This document shows positions 11,756 to 23,259 of a stretch of DNA of 64,000 nucleotides, piece by piece. Source of the DNA: Eumeta japonica (lineage: Eukaryota > Arthropoda > Insecta > Lepidoptera > Psychidae); contig BGZK01000221.1 of assembly GCA_005406025.1 (NCBI GenBank), positions 434,001 through 498,000 on the forward strand, read 5' to 3'. The stretch's first letter is position 1. The number at the start of each line of letters is the position of its first letter. A program made the translations under genes and the position numbers. The notes under the pieces are model-generated. The model was not told the origin of the DNA, did not search any database, and was given only the letters and a program-made list of their open reading frames with translations.

Positions 11756-12070
11756 TATCGAACCAGCAACGCCGGTTAAATACCGCGACTGCCGAGTCTG
11801 GTACGAGGCTGATGCGCGCAGGCAGTCGCTCTCTCGCGATGGTGCTGCGACGCGGGGATCTCTATCCGCGACCATCGCCGGACGGGCGCGCGCGCCGGCC
11901 CCGACGTCGTGTCCAATTGTTGCCGCGGCGAGAACGTCCTTCGACGTGATCGATGCCTTTCGACGTCGCTCTACCTGGAGCCAAAAATCATGCTTCTGAG
12001 CCGTGACAGTCGGTGGGTCGATGTGAATGCCCTGTGATTAAAGATCGCGGTTTGCCCGGTCACAAAACCG
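11756..12070. other. GC-rich island
   Basis: Dense in CpG (for example GACGGGCGCGCGCGCCGGCC near 11880) between AT-rich flanks. An open frame (11706-11999, plus) covers it; the Arg/Ala/Ser-rich product looks like translated GC-rich non-coding DNA. It could be a CpG-rich regulatory element or part of a 5' UTR; neither can be shown here. Confidence 0.4.
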
Positions 12071-15000
12071 ATATCAGCTGCTGTCCAGATGTGGTTTACT
12101 TTGAATCGACTCTACAATACTGAAATAGTGTAGTCAAGGATGTCGAACTTAGACATAGATATTTCCGTTAATAGATTATCAGTTATTATACATTAAATCG
12201 TTATGTAAACGATTACATAACGTTATATAAAATACCACTTTTTAGATAAGAATGTTGATGTCATCTTTGCGCTTATGTGCTAACCTAATCTACATTATTT
12301 TTGCGTACCTACTCTGCAGTGTTCTTATCAGAACTGTTACAAGACGTTTTTATTCTTTATAAATAAAAATCAATTACTAAACAAACGCCATAACGCATAA
12401 AGATTGTTGTTGACAAATTACTTGAAAATTTAAGAATACTAACTTATCTCTATTCAAATGTTTCAAACTTAATATATTTAATTGTTTAAGCGGTAACAAT
12501 GTATTATGAACCGATTACATTGTATGTTGATTCTACAATACAATCAGAATTTCAAAGCTTTCAGTGGCGGACGTTGCGTCCGCATTTAATGGATATCGTT
12601 ATATATCGCATATGGATACACCAAAACTGCATGATTAAAACGCTGTTGTTGCTGTTGTAAAGTTTTAGTGTTTCCTTATTAATTTGTCGATTCACAGATC
12701 GCGAGAGTGTGATCTCTGAAGGTTTCGATGAAAACATACCTGATTTTTTTTTTCAAGACCTTGCGGTAAAAATATTGTCATTAATCAAATATTAAATTGG
12801 AAAGAAATCTGTTATTGGAATTTTCTTATATTACTAAGTAATTTTGAACCATATCTTGTATGAAGATGAACGGAATTTTAATTCTGGTCATGTATAGCGG
12901 CTCCCGGTAAAATCTAAAGAGATTTAAATGGCGGCCTCGGTTAAGAAAAAAATTAGTCCATCGACTTAATTTAACTATAAGTTCTTTCCATTTTTCAGAA
13001 AATAGAATATAAAAGTATAAGTACAAAAATATTGTAATATTTTACGTCACCGTTTTGACGTTAACGCGAACATCAAATTTCACAATGCTGTGACGTCACG
13101 ACTTTTATGATCTATTAGAAATATAATTGTTCCGTTTTAATTGATTACGAAAACAACTATTTGAATATAACGAAATAGATTTCCCTGGCGTGATTTAAAA
13201 ATTGCAATTTACTACGCGTGCTGGAAATTTATACGAATATATTTATCTATAAGTTAGGTTGTATGACTTATGAGTGTAATCGTACGAAACTATCGAGGCA
13301 ATTAGATATTTATTCGAAATTAACCACAATAACTATAATAACACTTATATACCTAATCGTGCAACAAACAACGTTATAAACATAAATAAAAGTCGGAAAA
13401 TGAATATAAATAAAATTAGATATACAGATACAATTACTGTGATTGGAAAAATTAAAAAACTGTATAATTCATAAACTCTTCATTTCCCTTTAGTTTCCAG
13501 GAAGTTCAAAGTCGGGCATCTGGTTTTTTTATTGGCTTATAAATTACGATTCTGAAACGTGAGGCATAAAATGAGGGGCGAAACGGAGGTCAAAAATTAT
13601 CTTGGGGAGATTTTCGAGAAGATAAAAAAAGCTACTCTTAACGCCGCTCTTAATCAATAACCTATAACCGATTGTTAATACATACTTATTTAGAAGACGA
13701 GAAAAATTATTTAGAAGACGAGAAAAATTGACGGGAAACACGCACATGTTTGTTTTTGAACGACACCGACAAATTAAAAAAAAAAAATGTAAACTTATCC
13801 CTGAAGCCCTAAATTTTCAACGCTACAACTTTACGAAGACGTACTTTCCATGTGGGAGATGGCGGGCGCATTTCTAGTTTCAAAGAAGATTTGTAGTTGA
13901 TGATCTTCCTTATAATTCATGAATGCCCGGTAGCTGTGCTACTGAGTAAATTTTTTCAGAATCAACCGGACTAAAACTTTTAAAATGATTAAATGAAATT
14001 ATATAATTTCAAACAGTTTCTTCTCGCGATGATGTCGATTTGAAGCAATATAGAGAAGGAACTTGTGATTTAGTTGTTAAAGACACAACTAGAGCATCCC
14101 CTGCTTTACACCGTGGCATCTACGATGTCATTGCTCTGTATGTCCTGCGACAGCCACGTTCCGGTGTAAATATGAAATAATTGTTTTTCAGTATATTAAA
14201 ATACATATCATTGAATTTGATGAATGTATTACCTTAAGATAAGGGGAATATAGCGTCACAAAAATTATTTTCTTAAGAATTTCGTAAAGTTCAAAATAAA
14301 ATATACCACACCATCGTGTACACTATCGGCGACTATACACATAAAAGATGTAGCCATCGCTTCCATGATGTAATTGTGCACTTATGCGACCTCTAATATG
14401 GGCGCAGTTTATTGCCACCGCTCGGTCAATATGACCTAGCGTCGAAATTGCTAGATATATTTGAACTTGAAAATTTGTTTTAAAGAATACATATGCGTTG
14501 TGTGTTGACGTTAAAAATAATCAGTAGGTCATCGATAAGGCCGACTGACTATTTATTTCCGTTACAAATTTCTTTATACAAACTTGTAGCGTCGACTGCG
14601 AATCAAACTAGTGAGGTTGAAAAATTTAAGACAAAAGGCAAATGTATTAAATCCTGTTCGCGACCAATCGAAATTTCAGGACCTTAAAGAAGCTGTCTCA
14701 GCGTGTACGAAAGAAGAGAAACCTGGAAGAATGAAATCAACACGAGCCAGATTTACCAAAATAAGAAGAGTCGACGAATAAAATTCACATTTTCAACTTC
14801 GTAATCTTTAAACATCGAGCCATTTCTTGTCAGATAATTTATTTAATTTATAATGATTTCGCGCACATTAATCAAGTTCATAAAATAATGAAACCTGCCG
14901 CAGGAGGCCTCGTTTTCTACCCATTCCGATTTTTTTTCCTTTGTCACACGAGTCTATTTGGCTAATATTTTTTAACTACTAACTTTTTAACTTTATATTG

Positions 15001-15225
15001 CTCGGTAAAATTTTAGTTTTAATTCGAACATTTTAGTAAGCGGGTCCGAAAAAACAGAATTTTAATGCAATATTAAAAAAATATATATAGTAAACGAGAC
15101 TAATATTGGAACAACTACACTAAGTAAATTATATAAGGGATTGTGGCATGATTTTTTTTTAATAGTTTTCACGTTGCTGTTGTGTCGTTCTGCCAGAAAT
15201 AGCAGAAAAGGACTCTGGACGCTAT
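12071..15225. other. AT-rich spacer, no gene seen
   Basis: Long AT-rich stretch. A 21-base unit with a tandem repeat (TATTTAGAAGACGAGAAAAAT) occurs twice at about 13687-13728. The short frames show no motif. A slightly GC-richer spot lies at 14390-14445. Confidence 0.5.
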
Positions 15226-15229
15226 GAGT

Positions 15230-15700
15230 ATGCGAAATGACGTTACGTTCAGTGCTGGTGGTCGTTTTGTATTTTATTCAAGAGGCTCATCGATCGCCCG
15301 GTTAGCAGACGAGCGGCGCCCGGTGCACGCCCACGTCTGAACTAATTTAGCGGTAGGTGGCGCGCGAGGTAGCATTTCGGCGCCAGCGGGCTTTATTTGA
15401 ATCACAAATGACGACGCGCCACTAGCTGGGGCCGATTACACGGCCGGGCGGCGAACAGTTTACAGCGGCTAAATAGGATTGCTTTTCAGTTAATTAGAGA
15501 CGGTGTTTATTCGGCACGCCCTTCGCGGATAATCCGCTGCTGCGGTCGGGCGAGCGTTAATTGCGTCCTCAGAACGCGCTCCCGGCGCGCTCGGCCGGCG
15601 GCGCGACGCGCGGCCCACCGCCCGGATATTCGTGAGGACGCTCGTCCGGCGCCTTAGCGCGCTCCGTCGTGTTCGATTTGACCTAGTTCCGGGAATCATA
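15230..15700. other. GC-rich island
   Basis: A 470-bp block with high CpG content, including GGCGCGCTCGGCCGGCGGCG near 15585, plus TTAATTAGAG and CTAATTTAGC motifs that resemble homeodomain (TAATTA) sites. The Arg-rich frame 15490-15699 (minus) is probably a shadow of GC content. This is among the longest islands in the window and a good candidate for cross-species conservation. Confidence 0.45.
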
Positions 15701-16220
15701 CACGATGTTACAGTAAATATTATGGGAGTCGCTCACGAACAACATCGCGAATTGAGTTACAGTCGGATAAACAAAAGGATAACCACATATCGACTCCTGT
15801 GAAAACAAAAAAAGGATGCACCAATAGTGAATAAATTTTTGAACATTTTTTACCGCTTTGGGAAAATTTTATCGAAGTGTACTTCGAAAATGTAATGCGC
15901 CGATGTAACACGCAATTCCGATTATTTCGACCGAGTACCAGGACAGCATATGCAGGAAGTAGTATTAAGCATTAAATTTATAACCAATTTAATGTTGCGT
16001 ATACTGATAAAAAAAATAAAGATGTTTCGATCGCCGCCTGTTAACGTTCAACGAAGTACCAAGACAATACACACATGAAGTTGTACAAAAACATTTATAA
16101 CTAACTTGATTTGATGTATCCTAAAAAAAAGAGAATATGCATTTACCAAAAAATGATGTTATCTCTTTTCTCGAATTGATGTGCGTGCAATTCATTTTCC
16201 GTATGGAAACTATATGATGA
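15701..16220. other. AT-rich spacer, no gene seen
   Basis: No feature is supported. Two similar stretches, about 15915-15965 and 16048-16090 (CGACCGAGTACCAGGACA.. and CAACGAAGTACCAAGACA..), suggest an old local duplication. Confidence 0.45.
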
Positions 16221-16221
16221 C

Positions 16222-16610
16222 TGCGTCAGACCCGTTCTGTCTGATAGGGTAAAGTGCTGGACATTTAAATAAAATCATTAATTCCAACTTCATGCCGCCG
16301 AAATGAAGATGCTTAAAGATGGACAGGCGATGTAACTGGTGTGGGTGGTATCAGAAACGAACATGTTAGAGGCAGACATAAAGTAATACCTAACTCAGAC
16401 AAAACCCGTGAAACACAGCTCCGATGGTACGAAAGTGTGATGCCCCAAGAAGACGATCACCCTGTTAACATCGTATTGAAAATTGACACAGGCAAATAAC
16501 AGGGTGCCCCAAAGCTACTCGGTGACAGTACTAGATAGACACCTGAAAAAGATTTCCAAAACTGTACCAGCACGTTGTGATGACGTAACCAAACGTCCAA
16601 ACACAGAGGT
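16222..16610 (+). pseudogene. LINE C-terminal remnant (RTE-like)
   Basis: The plus strand encodes, in shifting frames, the segment that follows the reverse transcriptase in many RTE-like LINEs: VRPVLSD near 16226, HAAEMKML near 16291, then an open stretch 16329-16499 with IRNEHVRG, LRWYESVM and EDDHPVNI before a stop. These match the family pattern in which the C-terminal region reads roughly LHAAEMRMLRW..IRNEYIRGSL..LRWYGHVMRR. Stops and at least one frame change within 400 bp show decay. It belongs to a different LINE lineage from the copy at 2084-3455, because the block expected there (VSRQARLAIHN) is not seen. Confidence 0.8.
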
Positions 16611-17640
16611 GCGCTCATATAGAGTGTTTCCTTTACAAAAGCAATCTTGAAGTGAAAATGAATTTCATTTTAATCAATGAAAATTCATTCCCTTAAAATT
16701 GACATCTTACGTTTGAATATATAACTGAATCAAAATTCGAGCATTTATGACCAGCCGAGAACGCAAAACTTTTATACCGTCCTACTTACTACAGGATGAT
16801 CGCGAAGTATTACAAAAGTATTGTGCAGGGATAAGTATGAAACGAATGTAACTTTTCCTATTTCAGTATAGAATAAGCCATTAAGATAACATCCTCCCTT
16901 AATGTTTGCCGAGTCTGAGGGCTCAAATCTCTCGTAGTGACACTCGAAGGCGGATAACGTGCGAGCGCGGGCCCATGATAGCCAACGAGCGGATAAAACA
17001 AGCGCCGCTGCCCTTAGAAAAAATAACGGTACGAAGGCATGGATGTGGTAGGTGTCTACTTGCAAGTACTTACGGTATTTGCGAATGTTATATTTGTTTA
17101 TATATATTTGTTTTTATATGTTTGCCTGCGTTCAATTGTTTTTTTTTGTGCCATTTGACATTTCCGTTCTTGCTACTTTATTTTTCTCTCTTTCTTGTCG
17201 TCTTGCTCTTTAGTTTATGCAAATAAATAGAAACGTCATCAAAGTCAAACTAGTCTGGATTATCGCATCGTATGATATTCGCGTGCAAACAAACGTGCTT
17301 GTTTACGAGTTGAGAAAAGTTTTGCACTAAATTAACGACTATATTGTTCGTACGATAGAAAGCGCATCGGTTATTAATTGGATACGGCCGCGTCGGATTA
17401 CCGCGCAAAAATGAAAAGTCGAGATTTATGCCGGTTATGGCTAAATTTGAGAGGGTCCGATAAAGGCTATTCCGGGACGAGGGGCTAATTTGAATCGCAA
17501 AACGGGCCCGTGTTTTACGCCAAGGGCCATTCGGCTGATTGCCCTGATCCGTTTTTGGATCTATAAGCTCGTAAATCGTAACTGTAACGCCGTAACGTGC
17601 ATTATACTGAAAAGGTAAAAATGTCGGAACTTTCACGGGA
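16611..17640. other. Spacer with two GC-rich islands (16900-17060, 17330-17640)
   Basis: AT-rich spacer carries two GC-richer blocks. The second includes AATTGGATACGGCCGCGTCG and GAAAACGGGCCCGTG-like stretches and ends near 17640; it is AT/GC-balanced, free of repeats seen elsewhere in the window and reads like conserved non-coding DNA. The overlapping frames show no domain. Confidence 0.4.
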
Positions 17641-19510
17641 ATCGAGGATGTCGCTGGAAGGCTTTATTTTTCTTTTACGTCATTGCTGTTCGGAGACACA
17701 TGATGTAGTTGAAGTACTCTGTATGAAGTATTATCCGAAATAGGGGTTTTAGATTTTTGATTTTATATCAGCTTTGTTTATTGATCATCCGCTGTAAGTT
17801 TTGTTATGCAAAAAAAAAGGAGTTGTAGTCTGTCACAAATATATGAAGTGTGTTGCTTGATATGTTGTTCGGTTGTGCCGTACGCAGGTTTCGGGAAACG
17901 AAATGAAATAACGTAAACAGAAAGGAAAAAAGGAAGGCGTATAGACAGAAATAATGAAAGGAAAACAAGAACACCGTTCGCTTGTTATTCGCCGGTGCAC
18001 TTTACTTGTTATTGCATTAATCGTTCAAAGATAACTCGACACCTGTTGTTCCGATTCCGCTTTAAATAACTTCGTTTCGTGTTTCTGGAATGTTTTTACC
18101 AATTTATCGTTGTTAAATTTATATGTAAACAAATTCGTAAACAGAAATTTCGGGAACAATTCGGCTGGTAAAAATTGGCAGACTTCGTAAACAAATCATG
18201 CCCACATTTCAATAGAAACAGGCGTGGTTCTATTCTGTTACTTATTGCCTGTTTTTATATTTTTATTTATTTATATAATTTTGCGACATTTTGAATTTTT
18301 TAAAATATGCGTTACAAAAGTGAGTTAATAATAATGAGGAAAAGCAAAAACATTATAAGTTTTTATGGACTTTCTTTTCCAATTAATTCATTACAAAAAA
18401 GTTAGCTGTGCTTTATAGTTCAGAAATGTAGGGATGAAAATGAAGGTTTCGAAAAGTTATAAAAATAATTTTGTTAATATTACTACATTAAACCGATGAC
18501 ATGCAAATAGTTAGTGCGAAATTTCAATCAGACGGATATCAAACTTATTTTGCTTTGCCTTGTACATAAGTGATTCGATTTGAAATTTAGTTATCACTGA
18601 CCAAGAAAAGGTTATCCATGCATACAGTATGATAATTTTTAATGTTTATTATTTTGTGGGTCATTCTGCAACATCATAACTATTTAATACGTTTTACATA
18701 CGGTAAGAATTAATGGACCACACGAAAATCACGGACAAAATCTATACCGATTCAGGTAGTAGCTGTAGACTACACATTTTTTCTGTCGAAAAGCATTTTG
18801 GTTATTTGCCATTTACACTACACTTTGATTATTTATCTATTTATTTTCCCTAATATTTTTTGTTCAATATGTATGTAGTAATTTTGTTAATTATTGAAAA
18901 AAAAACTGTGTAATTGCCAATTAAAAATCAAATAAGTACTAAAACGAATTGCTCTTATATTTGATTACGATTCTTTTTTTTTTTTCGTAAAAGTCTATTT
19001 TTAATTTTTTCACATCAGTCAAAATAGGGTTTCCTAAAGTGGGTCACCTGTAGCCTCGGAGTGTACAGCGCGTAGGGTGTAGGGAGTGTACGACTCAATT
19101 TACGTAATAGCGGAAAAAATTAAACGATAGTCGCACACATACGCACCGCGCAGCTCACACTGACTTCTTTTGGCGTTCACAATAACATATTTTTGCGGCA
19201 GTTGGTTTTTCACGATAAAAATATAACACGAAAAGGATAAAAAATCGACTTTATATTTGAAGCTAAATATAAATCGACCAGCCAGACCGGTTTTTGTCAT
19301 TTGTTGTTTTACTTTAAAGTTTTCGTATTATTCACCGAAAGTCATGCTTGTATACATTTGCGTTTTTATGATAGGGCAAATAAAGAAAAAAATATATATA
19401 TTAAAACACGTTGCTTGTATAGGATCCTTCTCAATTTCTTCTTTTTGTTTTTTTTTTATCTGTTAGGATATCCGCCATAATAACACATTCTATAAAAAAT
19501 TAGCTGGCTA
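17641..19510. other. AT-rich spacer, no gene seen
   Basis: No gene, RNA or repeat family is recognised. Several poly-A and poly-T runs are present. Confidence 0.55.
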
Positions 19511-19514
19511 CCTA

Positions 19515-19622
19515 TTACAGACAGACAGACAGACGGACGGACGGGCGTACGCACGCACTCTTACTACATAATTGAATCCTTTTGCCGCCCTTTCTCTAAG
19601 GAACCCTAATGAAAAGAAAGTA
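19515..19622 (+). repeat. GACA/GACG array of a GGTTCC-type repeat
   Basis: A (GACA)n-(GACG)n run at about 19518-19546 is followed by AAGGAACCCTAATG at 19599-19612. This order (GACAGACGGACG run, then a GGAACCCTAA end) is typical of a widespread insect repeat. Opposite-strand relatives lie at 27541-27640, 33588-33720 and 44598-44680, and the likely other end (CCCGGCCAAGTGC) is at 63085. Confidence 0.65.
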
Positions 19623-19754
19623 ATAGTCGTTGATTATTAAAACATCTTCAAATGAACGCTATCCCCGATTGAGTAATAGGAAGAACGGCGTCAACAAGAA
19701 TCTTTGAACAGAAAAAAAAAGAAAGGAAGACCCGTTAAATTGACAATAATATTT

Positions 19755-19925
19755 AAATAATAATAATTTAAACTCACGCCTGTTTCCCAGAAGGGTAGGC
19801 ATATTAAAAAAGGGGCAAATTTTAAGCACCCGAAACCGACAAGCTTTCTGAAAAAATTGACGGATCTCAGTGAGGCGAGAGAGGTATGCAAAGATCGTAC
19901 CACGTGTCAATCTATAGTCTCTGCC
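19755..19925 (-). mobile_element. LINE 3' end with an internal inversion
   Basis: The left 45 bp (AATAATAATAATTTAAACTCACGCC..GGGTAGGCA) has the same orientation as the LINE ends at 2090 and 61590. The rest, 19801-19925 (ATTAAAAAAGGGGC..TAAGCACCCGAAACCGAC..GTCTCTGCC), is reversed relative to the copy at 61620-61800. The break falls next to a shared GCC/GGC, so almost nothing is lost. This layout is what twin priming during target-primed reverse transcription produces. Confidence 0.75.
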
Positions 19926-19959
19926 ATATACTTCAAAAAGCTACCATATTCCCAGGATC

Positions 19960-20180
19960 GACGGTAAGCGCCGACCGTGACCGGCGGTACTCGTATACGT
20001 GCAGGTCCCATTCCATTCTCTGCACCGACGTCCGGGTCGGTCGTCGCCGTTTGTCATCCCTCACGAAACGTTTCTCTGCAATAACTATCCGCGATCCGGC
20101 GACATTCTCTGAATGTATGTATATTCTCTGGAATTCGGGTACAATCATTGTTCGAAGCGATTCCTAGAAAATCGACGGCA
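19960..20180. other. GC-rich island
   Basis: A GC-richer block with several CpGs (CCGGGTCGGTCGTCGCCGTTT at about 20029) between AT-rich flanks. Frames are open on both strands here, which points to composition rather than a gene. Confidence 0.35.
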
Positions 20181-20561
20181 AACGGCGCGAACATTTCTCG
20201 TCTGAACGATGATAATTTATTTTATTAGGTGAATATTACTTGGACTTATTGCTGGCGACGCCGAATTGGGTAATTGCCTTGTGGCGTTTCTGTTTCTTTG
20301 AGAGAAATTACGAATCTCGCTAAGGAAATTTGATCGCCTTGTTTGTAAAGGACTGACTGAATCAAATAATAAAGTCTATATATTAATTAGTTATTTCATA
20401 CAAACAGCTTTAGTGAAGTTGTGAATTCTCCGACTTAATTGAAATATGAAAATATATTTTGAAACGCTTCAGGATGTAGCTTTTTTCTAAATATAAGTCA
20501 TACAGTCTTGAAAAGAGCGTTAGACACCATCAAAGCTTTAAGCCTATATTACATACATATA
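20181..20561. other. Spacer, no gene seen
   Basis: No feature is supported between the GC-rich block and the left end of mariner 2. Confidence 0.55.
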
Positions 20562-20563
20562 TA

Positions 20564-21605
20564 TTAGGTCGGGGAAAAAGTTCTTTCGTATTTTAAAGCA
20601 AAAAGTTGCAGTAAATCTCTTTGGTTGTGCTGTTTATATCTGACTACTTTTGATGCCGTTAAATAGATGATAGTTAAAAAAAAAATCAAGAAGTAAAAAC
20701 GATGTTCTGCATTTTTCCATTGTTTTTCTGTCCACCAAAATGAATGAATCTAACTTAGATATTCGATACATTGTCAAGTTTTATTACAAAAAGAGGATCG
20801 AACACAAAACAGTTATGACTCATTTCAAAAAAGCTGGATATATAAAGAAGCTCGATACTTGGGTACCACAAGAGTTCACTGAAAGAAATTTTGTGAATCG
20901 TGTTCTCATTTGCGATTCTCTATTGAAGCATAATTTAAACCGAGCCGTTTTTGAAAATGTTAATCACTGGTGATGAAAAATGGATTACCTACGACAAGAA
21001 CGTGCGGAAAATATCATGGTCGAAAGGCAAACGAGCTCCACAGATTATGGCGAAACCTGAATTAACTCACAATAAGTTGATGCTATGTGCATGGTTGCAT
21101 TGGAGAGTCATTATTTGTTATGAACTCTTACCGCCGGGAAAAATCATCAATTTGAACTCTACTGCCAACAGATGATGAGAGACTCGAGCAAAAAGTAGAG
21201 AAAAAACGGCCGGAATCGATCAACAGAAAGGATGTTTTACACCATGATATTGCCTGACTATACACATTTTAACCATTAAGTAAATATTAAGAGATTTGAG
21301 CTGGGAGTTGTTAATGCATCCACTATATTGCCCTGATCTTTCTTGCGCCCTCAGATCTTCACGTGTTTGGTCTCTTCAGGATTCTTTAGGTAGTGTTAAG
21401 TTAACATCAAGAGAGGGCGGTCAAAACTACTTGTCGCAGTTTTTTGATCAGAAGTCTTAATATTTCTACAGCAATGAGATTATGTCACAACTACAAAATG
21501 GCAATAAGTTGTTGAAAAAAATCACATAGTATACATACTATAATTAAATATGAATAAACTTATATTGAATTTGTATATAAAATATGAAAAACGATCTTAC
21601 ATATA
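20564..21605 (+). mobile_element. Mariner transposon 2, deleted and decayed
   Basis: The left end TTAGGTCGGGGAAAAAGTTC starts at 20564 after TA. The expected right end is visible only as AATATGAAAAACGATCTTAC at 21581-21600, so the right border is approximate. At about 1.04 kb it is some 240 bp shorter than a full mariner, in keeping with the deletion in its transposase. It is much older than the element at 623-1911. Confidence 0.85.
20740..21500 (+). pseudogene. Mariner 2 transposase remnant
   Basis: The start MNESNLDIRYIVKFYYKK is followed directly by HKTVMTHFKKAGYIKKLD, so about 70 residues of the helix-turn-helix linker are missing, in frame. A one-base frame change at about 20955-20970 moves the reading to ITGDEKWITYDKNVR (first catalytic aspartate kept) and LLPPGKIINL. 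Past the stop at 21173, other frames still read KKRPESINRK, HHDIA (second aspartate) and APSDLHVF (third aspartate). The TGDEKWITYD wording is that of the group that includes cecropia-type and Hsmar1-like mariners, clearly different from mariner 1. It cannot encode an enzyme. Confidence 0.85.
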
Positions 21606-22015
21606 TAAATTGTAGCGTACATATTTTTCCTTATTTTTTCACCTTTACGTCATAAGTTCACCTGATCATTTTCGCCTTGCCTTGCACCTCGCCTTTAATA
21701 TTTTCAATAGACCTACATATTCTTTTTTTTTTCGCCACTTCTTTGTTTGTACGTTTTCATAGTTAAAGTAGATTTTACCCTGTAATTTCATTATTGCCTT
21801 TTTTGGATTAATACTTGTCGCGTCTAATGATTGAGAATTAACATTTAAAAAAAAAAACTTTGATTGATAAATATTTGTTTCACTTGTTCTGTAGATCAGT
21901 AGCCTAGACTAGGATTTGTAAACATACTACACAATATTCCTAAACACCTGGGTCTACTATGTCTTTATCTATAAATATTAAATAGATAAAAATTAACATT
22001 TCCATGTATATTCTT
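21606..22015. other. AT-rich spacer, no gene seen
   Basis: No feature is supported. Confidence 0.55.
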
Positions 22016-22018
22016 AAT

Positions 22019-22245
22019 AGACGCCTGCCTGCAACATGCATTAACGAGATATTGCTAATTAAAAAAAAAATTAAAACAAAAATTAACATTTGTTTAGGTG
22101 TTCGATATCTGTCAATCCTTTCAAATCAATATTCAATTCTTTGGATAGAGATTCGTAGTGGAGAGGCAGATTCGAGGGTCAGCAGTGGGTTACATGCTGT
22201 ACGTCTATTATGGATTTCCGTGAATCAACACCTCACACAATACAA
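22019..22245 (+). mobile_element. Rearranged Penelope-like 3' UTR, copy C
   Basis: From about 22094 the sequence (GTTTAGGTGTTCGATATCTG .. TCGTAGTGGAGAGGCAGATT .. GAGGGTCAGCAGTGGGTT) matches the 3' UTR at 59380-59490 and the palindrome arms at 38231-38786. The left edge 22019-22046 (AGACGCCTGCCTGCAACATG) is the end of the same unit in the opposite orientation, so the copy is a shortened inverted pair. The tail TTTCCGTGAATCAACACCTC at 22212 also follows the palindrome at 38.8 kb. Confidence 0.8.
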
Positions 22246-22249
22246 TTCT

Positions 22250-22825
22250 TAATAGTCAACTTCTTTTCTCATATACTTATTTATATGGCATAAAGACATA
22301 TGTCTAATATCGTTCGATCGGTCATCTGCTACGTGTGTCCGATTGCTTGGTATGACGTCTTGTCAAATCGAGCATTTGATTCTATAAGGAAAGATAATTC
22401 TGGAATAGGGTGTTACGCCGAAATCCGCGGGCACGTTTTATCGCGTTTTTATCGTTGCACACAGAAGAAATATCTCGTATATAAAAAAAACAATATTTAA
22501 AATTGTATTAAATATATTACATATCAATTGGACTTATTTATATTAACATAAATTCAAGTAACTTTTTAGATTGCACAAAGACAATTTTCGGAGTTTTAAT
22601 CTTAATGTAAATTAATTTTAACCTGAAGCAGATTACGATGGGGTTGTCGCTGTTGTCGAGATTGCGGTCGAAGCGGTTTCACGAGCGTGAACAAGATCTG
22701 AAGCTCTCTTAAATCTTAAAGATGGAGCCACTATCTCGTTCCACTTTCTCATGGTGGATAATGTGTTTTCGTTCGTCGAAGTAATGAAAGAAAAATTTGT
22801 CCGCTATTGTGCATAGTAACGTCGC
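22250..22825. other. Spacer, no gene seen
   Basis: The open frame 22300-22500 (plus) has mixed composition and no recognised motif. Nothing else is supported. Confidence 0.45.
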
Positions 22826-22829
22826 TGCT

Positions 22830-23135
22830 GTAGAAAAAAACTCGACCCGCCCTCCCTCGCCTTGTTTCCGTTTTATCTCGATCTCCGCTTTGTGACCGAC
22901 CTCATTGTCCGAGATGATGAATGTCTTCGAGCCGGGGCCCCATCAGGAAAAAACATTTCCAATAAAACTTCGGCCCGCATAGTGCTCCGCCGGCGCTCCG
23001 CCCCGACGTCGACTCGCCTATTTTGTAAAATTGAAGTCGCCGCCCCGGCCTGTTAATCTTATTTGTATCTTTCCGAACTGCGTTTGGAGGAATCGCTCCC
23101 TCCCCCGAAGTCGTCGAGTTTCGGAACGGTCCAAG
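22830..23135. other. GC-rich island
   Basis: A 300-bp block rich in CpG (for example CTCCGCCGGCGCTCCGCCCC at 22985) with open frames on both strands. The frames overlap each other fully, so at most one could be real; neither shows a domain. Confidence 0.4.
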
Positions 23136-23212
23136 TTTTCTAATAAACTTAAGCATCTTCTCCCTTCTTATCTGCACTTAATTTAATTAAGGGTTAAAAT
23201 GTTGTATTTTAA

Positions 23213-23259
23213 AATGTACCGTGATTTATTGTCCCGAAAACAATAAATCACGGTACATT
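23213..23259. repeat. Perfect 20-bp hairpin
   Basis: Arms 23213-23232 (AATGTACCGTGATTTATTGT) and 23240-23259 are exact reverse complements around the 7-base loop CCCGAAA. A perfect 47-nt fold is too short for a usual pre-miRNA. It may be the relic of a foldback transposon, a recent palindromic event or a structured RNA element. Confidence 0.9.
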
